Source: Spirochaetaceae bacterium
GTDB lineage: Bacteria; Spirochaetota; Spirochaetia; DSM-27196; SKKC01
Assembly: GCA_003552745.1 (NCBI GenBank)
Contig: PUOG01000221.1
Location: 1-8,891 of the forward strand
Length of the DNA: 8,891 nucleotides
Direction: 5' to 3'
Part shown: positions 4,948 to 8,891 of the stretch, in pieces
How positions within the stretch are numbered: the stretch's first letter is position 1
Layout: every line of letters begins with the position of its first letter
The notes under the pieces: generated by a model
The model's input: only the letters and a program-made list of their open reading frames with translations
What the model was told of the DNA's origin: nothing
The model's database searches: none
Made by a program: the position numbers and the translations under genes

Positions 4948-7140
4948 ATGCCCGATGCCGCACGTGCTACCATCAAATCTCCCCATATCCTGATAACCGG
5001 CGCCACCGGTTTCCTCGGCAAGGTGGTGCTCGAGGAAGTGCTTCGGCGCAACCGATCGGCGACGGTGACGCTGTTGATCCGTCGCAAGCGGTCGGCCGAC
5101 GCCGCGCGCCGGCTCGAAAGCCTCTGCAGCTCCCCGTGTTTCTCGTTGCTCGAGGGCGATTGGCGCGACCGGTTACACGTCGTCGAAGGTGACCTCGCTG
5201 AATCGGGCTGCGGGCTCGACGACGGCGATCTCGCCGCTCTCCGCGAACGGGTTACGCACGCAATCCACTGCGCCGCATCGATCGAGTTCGAGCTCCCGAT
5301 TCAGGAGGCGATACAGGCGAATGTCGTGGCCACGCTGAATCTCATGAACCTGTTGCGTGAGTTGCCGCGCCTGCAGAGTGCGGTGAGTGTCTCGACCGCG
5401 TACGTCACTCCGCACAGCGAGGGCAAGCCGGTGCACGAGCGGCTCTCGCCGCTGCCGGTTGACCCGGACGAGATCTTGCGCGCGGTTCGCGCCGAATCGG
5501 TCGATGAGCAGCAACTCCTCGCCGAGAGTGGACACCCGAATACGTACACGCTGACGAAGTGTGTCGCCGAACACCTCATCAGTCGCCACTACTCTGATCT
5601 CCCGGTGACGATCGTCAGGCCGAGCATCATCTCCGCCTGTCTCGAACACCCATTCCCGGGCTGGATCGACAGCCGCGCGGCGTTCGCCGCCTTCGTGACG
5701 ATGGTCGGCACCGGCAATCTGCGCTCCCTGCTCGGACACGCGGACACTCGTGCGGATATCGTGCCGTGCGATGTGGTGTCCGCGTTTATACTCGACGCGC
5801 TTTTTGCCGGCGATGGTCGGGCGGTGGGGGCGCCGGTTGGGGCCGGCGAGCGGCCTGCGGCCCACGTACGGGCGGACGCCCGCGCCCGGCCTTCGGTCGA
5901 GGTGCAAGACGGCGCGGCCACACGCGTTCCGATTCGCCATGCGACCGCGGGTCTCGATCGCTGCATGACGATCGAGGTCGCCCGCGACGGGATTACCCGC
6001 TTTTTCGCCGCCTATCCGGTCGATAAGCCGCCGTATCTTTTCTATCTCGGCCCGCAGCACTTCTGGTTTCGCCTCGGTCGGTTGCTCGAGCACAACGGGA
6101 GAACGTGGCGCGCATCCGGGCAACGCGCGAAAAAGCGGGCGCATATGTTGCGGCGGGAGACCCGACAGCTGAACCGGTCGTTTCGGTACTTCACGCTCAA
6201 TACGTTCGACTTCCGCCGGTCGGTCCCGTGGCCGGCCGAAGCGTTCGACCCCAATTCGTATATCTGGACGGTGTGCGAGGGGGTGTATCGGCATTTGCTT
6301 CGCCGGAATCGACGGCGCCTTGCGTTGGGCGGACGGCGCGGCGGTGGGCCGAAGCCCCCGCGGCGTCCCTCGTTGCGCCGGCCGGTACTCAGCTACCGAA
6401 CGCTTCGAGCGATCGCGCGTTTCGATCGAGCGCTCGGCCGACATCTTGCATGGCTCACGATAGACGAGCTGTCGCTCTCGCAGTTGCGCGCAACGCTTTC
6501 GCCGGCGACGCTCATGGTGCTGCATCCGGTGCTCTGTGCCGACGACGCGTGTCTCGGCCCCGATGCTGCCGCACTGCTCGCCGCCTACGCCGTGCTCGTG
6601 CGCAGCCATACCGGTTGCGGGGCGGTATGGTTGCTGCCGGAAGAGGCACGACCGGTACTGATGAGCGGCGCAAACCGGGCTGCCGAGCGCACCGACGGTA
6701 CCACCGGTGAAGGCGAGGGCTGCGGCTGCCGGACCGGTCCGCTCGTGGTGGTGGCACGCGAGCAGTCGCCGGCAACCCCGGCGCGCACGGTGCTCGGCAC
6801 ACCGTCGTCGCTTACCGCGGAAATCGAATCGGGGCGCTCTTTGGTGACCGTGCCGGTGTTCATAGACTGCCGGGGGGGGAAGGGATGCTCCGACGACCGT
6901 CCTCCGATTGTGCCGGTCGGCGAGGCGACAGCCGAGGCATCCGGTGTTCGGTTCTTCGAGCGTCTTGCAAAAGCAGGCCTGCCCGACGATGTGAGCGATC
7001 GCCACATACACTTGCACTTCGGGTTCACCGGCGCCGCGGAGTACCAGGAGCGGCAACGCACGTCTGCTCGGCCGGTTCGCTCCGCTCCCCCGGGGTCGGC
7101 GGAAGCGGAGCTATCGAGCAGCGGATCGAGAGATGAGTGA
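4948..7140 (+). CDS. Fatty acyl-CoA reductase with C-terminal acyltransferase-like extension (FARAT-like)
   Basis: A 730-residue protein. Residues 12-360 form the NAD(P)H-binding reductase domain of fatty acyl-CoA reductases: TGATGFLG (17-24) binds the cofactor, HCAAS (107-111) follows, STAYV holds the active-site Ser/Thr (149-150), and Tyr200 with Lys204 (YTLTK) are the catalytic pair. VRPSI (223-227) and PFPGWIDS (235-242) are FAR-specific. The FAR_C domain follows, with YFTLNTFDF (414-422). The enzyme reduces fatty acyl-CoA to fatty alcohol, the substrate of the AGPS encoded 18 bases upstream. Beyond about residue 452 come a basic, Pro-rich linker and a ~220-residue extension absent from ordinary FARs, with degenerate GNPAT/PlsB acyltransferase motifs; see the separate entry. 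A Gly/Ala/Arg-rich insert interrupts the reductase at 287-327. The Shine-Dalgarno site is poor (GGGAG, 13 bases away), so translation is probably coupled to AGPS. The 3' end overlaps recQ by 8 bases. Confidence 0.88.
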   Translation: MPDAARATIKSPHILITGATGFLGKVVLEEVLRRNRSATVTLLIRRKRSADAARRLESLCSSPCFSLLEGDWRDRLHVVEGDLAESGCGLDDGDLAALRERVTHAIHCAASIEFELPIQEAIQANVVATLNLMNLLRELPRLQSAVSVSTAYVTPHSEGKPVHERLSPLPVDPDEILRAVRAESVDEQQLLAESGHPNTYTLTKCVAEHLISRHYSDLPVTIVRPSIISACLEHPFPGWIDSRAAFAAFVTMVGTGNLRSLLGHADTRADIVPCDVVSAFILDALFAGDGRAVGAPVGAGERPAAHVRADARARPSVEVQDGAATRVPIRHATAGLDRCMTIEVARDGITRFFAAYPVDKPPYLFYLGPQHFWFRLGRLLEHNGRTWRASGQRAKKRAHMLRRETRQLNRSFRYFTLNTFDFRRSVPWPAEAFDPNSYIWTVCEGVYRHLLRRNRRRLALGGRRGGGPKPPRRPSLRRPVLSYRTLRAIARFDRALGRHLAWLTIDELSLSQLRATLSPATLMVLHPVLCADDACLGPDAAALLAAYAVLVRSHTGCGAVWLLPEEARPVLMSGANRAAERTDGTTGEGEGCGCRTGPLVVVAREQSPATPARTVLGTPSSLTAEIESGRSLVTVPVFIDCRGGKGCSDDRPPIVPVGEATAEASGVRFFERLAKAGLPDDVSDRHIHLHFGFTGAAEYQERQRTSARPVRSAPPGSAEAELSSSGSRDE
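5806..5928 (+). other. Low-complexity insert inside the reductase domain
   Basis: Residues 287-327 of the acyl-CoA reductase are almost only Gly, Ala, Arg, Val, Pro, Glu and Asp. They replace the short link between DIVPCDVVSAFI and the following IRHATAGLDRCMTI stretch of typical FARs, and recognisable FAR sequence resumes after it in the same frame. It is probably a disordered surface loop, not a frameshift. Confidence 0.6.
6385..7047 (+). other. C-terminal acyltransferase-like domain of the FAR protein (GNPAT/PlsB type, degenerate)
   Basis: Residues about 480-700 show, in order and with roughly the usual spacing, echoes of the glycerol-phosphate/DHAP acyltransferase motifs. Block I: LHPVLCADD (525-533), with His526 and Asp532 five residues apart where HX4D is the rule. 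Block II: GPLVVVAR (597-604), compare GAFFIRR. Block III: FIDCRGGKG (638-646), compare FVEGGRSR. Block IV: PIVPV (653-657). A closing HIHLHFG (686-692) resembles the VNFGEP/IHVYFGDP element of PlsB and GNPAT. The tail 701-730 is Ser/Ala/Arg-rich. If active, it would acylate DHAP to make the substrate of AGPS; the altered block I suggests reduced, changed or lost activity. This is a by-eye motif alignment. Confidence 0.45.
6872..6879 (+). repeat. Homopolymer of eight G within the acyltransferase-like block III
   Basis: Eight G in a row encode the end of Arg642 plus Gly643 and Gly644. Such runs are candidate sites for slipped-strand length change. Loss of one G would move translation into a frame that stops at 6992-6994; gain of one G would lead to a different tail ending at 7134-7136. 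Confidence 0.7.
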
Positions 7141-8891
7141 TCTGTTAACGGTTCTGAAGCGGCAATTCGGATTCGACGCCTTTCGCCCCTACCAGAGAGA
7201 GATCGTGGAGGCGTTCCTCGCCGGCCGCGATCTGTTCGCCGCCCTTCCGACCGGTGGAGGCAAGTCGCTCTGTTATCAGTTGCCCGCCGTTGCCGGCGAG
7301 GGACTTACTCTCGTAGTCAGTCCACTGATCGCCCTCATGAAGGATCAGGTCGACGCGGCCTGTGCCAACGGGGTCGCGGCCGCCTGTCTGAACAGCACCC
7401 TCGACGAGGAGAAGTCGCGCGCGACCTTCCGGGAGCTTACCGCCGGCGAGATCTCGCTGCTGTACGTTTCGCCGGAACGTCTCGCCCTCGACTCGTTTCG
7501 CTCGGCACTCACCCGCTTCGATGTGAGACGAATCGCGATCGACGAAGCGCACTGTATCTCCGAATGGGGACATGAGTTTCGCCCCGACTACCGTGCACTC
7601 GGCTCACTGCGCGGGCTTTTCCCGTCGCTGCCGATCGCGGCATTCACTGCTACGGCCACCCGTGCGGTGCAGCACGACGTGATAGCCCAGCTATCGCTTG
7701 ACGAGCCACTGGTCGTCCGCGCCGGCTTCGACCGTCCGGAGATCTTCTATCGGGTCGAGCCGAAGCAGGCGGCCGACCGCCAGATCGCACATTTCGTCGA
7801 GCGACATCGTGGCGAGCCGGGGATCGTCTACCGGGCGACAAGGCGTGCTACCGAGGAGACCGCCGCGCTGCTCTGTGCGCGCGGAATAGACGCGCAGGCC
7901 TACCACGCCGGACTCGACCGGGAAGAGCGGCGCAAGCGACAGGAACGGTTCGTTCACGACGAGACCTCGGTGATCGTCGCGACGATCGCCTTCGGCATGG
8001 GTATCGATAAGTCGAATGTGCGTTGGATCGTACACGGCGATCTGCCGAAGAGCCTCGAGAGCTACTATCAGGAGACCGGTCGCGCGGCACGCGACGGCGA
8101 GCCGGCCGAAACGGTGCTGTACTACGGAGCGCGCGATATCGCGACGATTCGCCATCACATCTCCGGCATAGAAGATGATCTCGAACGCGAGCGATCGGAG
8201 GCGCGACTTGCCGAGGTGCTGCGATTCGTGGAGTCGGGGGTGTGCCGGCGCCGACAGCTGCTCTCTCACTTCGATGAGGAGCACCCCGGCGACTGCGGCG
8301 CGTGCGATGTCTGCTGCGGCGATGTCGAAACCGAGGATGCGACCGTCGCCGCACAGAAGATCCTCTCCGCCGCGGTGCGCACCGGCGAACGCTTCGGCGG
8401 ACGCTATCTCGTCGACGTGGTAACCGGACGCTCCACCGACCGCATAACCGAGCGCGGAGACGACCGGCTTCCCACCTTCGGAATCGGAAGCGATGAGCCG
8501 CTCGACTACTGGTTGTCTATCGTACGTGACGCCGAGTCCGCCGGACTGATCGCGCGCAGGAACGGGCGACAGAGCGGATTCCGTGTGACCGGGGAAGGTC
8601 GTCGCGTGCTCAGAGGCAAGTCTTCGTTCGTCGTGCGAAAGACGGTGAGATCCGGTGACTCGGGGAACGATTCGAAAGCCCGAGGTGCCGGGTTCGCCCC
8701 GGCCGAGCTCGGCGGGGAGGAGGCGCTCTTTCAGCGTCTTCGCCGACTGCGAACGAGCATCGCTCGCAGTCGCGGTGTGCCGCCGTACACGATATTCAGT
8801 GACAAGTCACTGAAGGTTATGGTAAGAAATCGACCTACCGACCGCCGTGCGTTGCTCCGTTGTAACGGTGTCGGTGAATACAAGCTCGAAC
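7133..8891 (+). CDS. recQ: ATP-dependent DNA helicase RecQ (3' partial)
   Basis: A 3'-5' superfamily 2 DNA helicase for recombination and stalled-fork repair; 586 residues are visible and the frame is open at the window edge. Helicase domain: FGFDAFRPYQREIV (motif 0, 12-25), Walker A TGGGKS with Lys44, motif II DEAH (137-140) followed by CISEWGHEFRPDY, motif III FTATA (171-175), and motif VI QETGRAARDG (313-322), where Ala replaces the usual second Gly of GRAGRDG. The RecQ zinc-binding Cys set is complete: Cys371, Cys388, Cys391, Cys394. The winged-helix RQC domain (about 400-500) and the beginning of the HRDC domain (from about residue 528, VPPYTIFSDKSL) follow. Only the end of HRDC is missing. 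The ATG overlaps the reductase stop by 8 bases, so the genes are translationally coupled or at least co-transcribed; no functional tie between RecQ and ether lipids is known. Confidence 0.96.
   Translation, partial: MSDLLTVLKRQFGFDAFRPYQREIVEAFLAGRDLFAALPTGGGKSLCYQLPAVAGEGLTLVVSPLIALMKDQVDAACANGVAAACLNSTLDEEKSRATFRELTAGEISLLYVSPERLALDSFRSALTRFDVRRIAIDEAHCISEWGHEFRPDYRALGSLRGLFPSLPIAAFTATATRAVQHDVIAQLSLDEPLVVRAGFDRPEIFYRVEPKQAADRQIAHFVERHRGEPGIVYRATRRATEETAALLCARGIDAQAYHAGLDREERRKRQERFVHDETSVIVATIAFGMGIDKSNVRWIVHGDLPKSLESYYQETGRAARDGEPAETVLYYGARDIATIRHHISGIEDDLERERSEARLAEVLRFVESGVCRRRQLLSHFDEEHPGDCGACDVCCGDVETEDATVAAQKILSAAVRTGERFGGRYLVDVVTGRSTDRITERGDDRLPTFGIGSDEPLDYWLSIVRDAESAGLIARRNGRQSGFRVTGEGRRVLRGKSSFVVRKTVRSGDSGNDSKARGAGFAPAELGGEEALFQRLRRLRTSIARSRGVPPYTIFSDKSLKVMVRNRPTDRRALLRCNGVGEYKLE

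Noticed and set aside
3436..4986. A 516-codon open frame on the minus strand
   Set aside because: It lies antisense to AGPS, whose homology runs along the full length. Its translation is rich in Arg, His and Asp with no recognisable motif; such frames are expected opposite GC-rich genes.
5800..5940. Possible frameshift in the FAR gene, because sequence similarity fades here
   Set aside because: FAR-type sequence resumes in the same frame at IRHATAGLDRCMTI, and the FAR_C domain follows, so an in-frame insert explains it better.
5173..7056. A 627-codon open frame on the minus strand
   Set aside because: It is antisense to the FAR gene, which has the complete reductase motifs. The Arg-rich translation shows no family signature.
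6860..7140. Idea that the G8 run is an error and another frame encodes the true C terminus
   Set aside because: The current frame yields PIVPV and HIHLHFG after the run, in keeping with acyltransferase motifs. The frame -1 stops at 6994, and the frame +1 gives an Arg/Ser-rich tail without motifs.
1..8891. CRISPR arrays, tRNA or rRNA genes, transposases, integrases, att sites
   Set aside because: None was seen. Genes fill almost the whole window, and the longest gene-free stretch is about 108 bases.

Overview
The window is GC-rich (roughly 60% or more by eye), densely coding bacterial DNA with seven protein genes and almost no free intergenic space. The source is probably a free-living high-GC bacterium. 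A weak hint towards Spirochaetota comes from the solute-binding protein, whose non-lipidated signal peptide runs straight into an acidic Gly-Glu-Ala-Glu-Glu stretch, a style common in spirochaete binding proteins. I could not confirm the taxon from the sequence. No rRNA, tRNA, CRISPR array, insertion sequence or phage gene is visible.

Left block (3-1052, + strand): the 3' end of an ABC exporter ATPase, followed 9 bases later by tag (3-methyladenine DNA glycosylase I). Middle block (1090-3042, - strand): a ChoX-like choline-binding periplasmic protein, followed 6 bases later by a patatin-like phospholipase. The patatin gene converges on tag. Right block (3151-8891, + strand), divergent from the binding protein: an alkylglycerone-phosphate synthase (AGPS, the ether-bond-forming enzyme), a fatty acyl-CoA reductase (FAR) carrying a long C-terminal extension, and recQ, which runs off the window. 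These three genes are spaced +18 and -8 bases, so they look co-transcribed.

The most interesting part is the AGPS-FAR pair. FAR makes a fatty alcohol, and AGPS swaps the acyl chain of acyl-DHAP for that alcohol to give alkyl-DHAP. Together they form the start of a eukaryote-style, oxygen-compatible ether-lipid pathway, not the anaerobic bacterial plasmalogen route. The extra C-terminal third of the FAR protein carries, in the right order, degraded versions of the motifs of GNPAT/PlsB acyltransferases. That is the same architecture as the FAR-acyltransferase fusion (FARAT) known in Tetrahymena. A run of eight G lies exactly in its third acyltransferase motif.

The short divergent control region (3043-3150) holds a good promoter whose -10 box ends 7 bases before the AGPS ATG, implying a leaderless mRNA. 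In the other direction it holds a full-length Shine-Dalgarno site that argues for a TTG start of the binding protein. A choline-binding protein, a phospholipase and ether-lipid synthesis enzymes side by side suggest a lipid-remodelling neighbourhood, but that link is inference.
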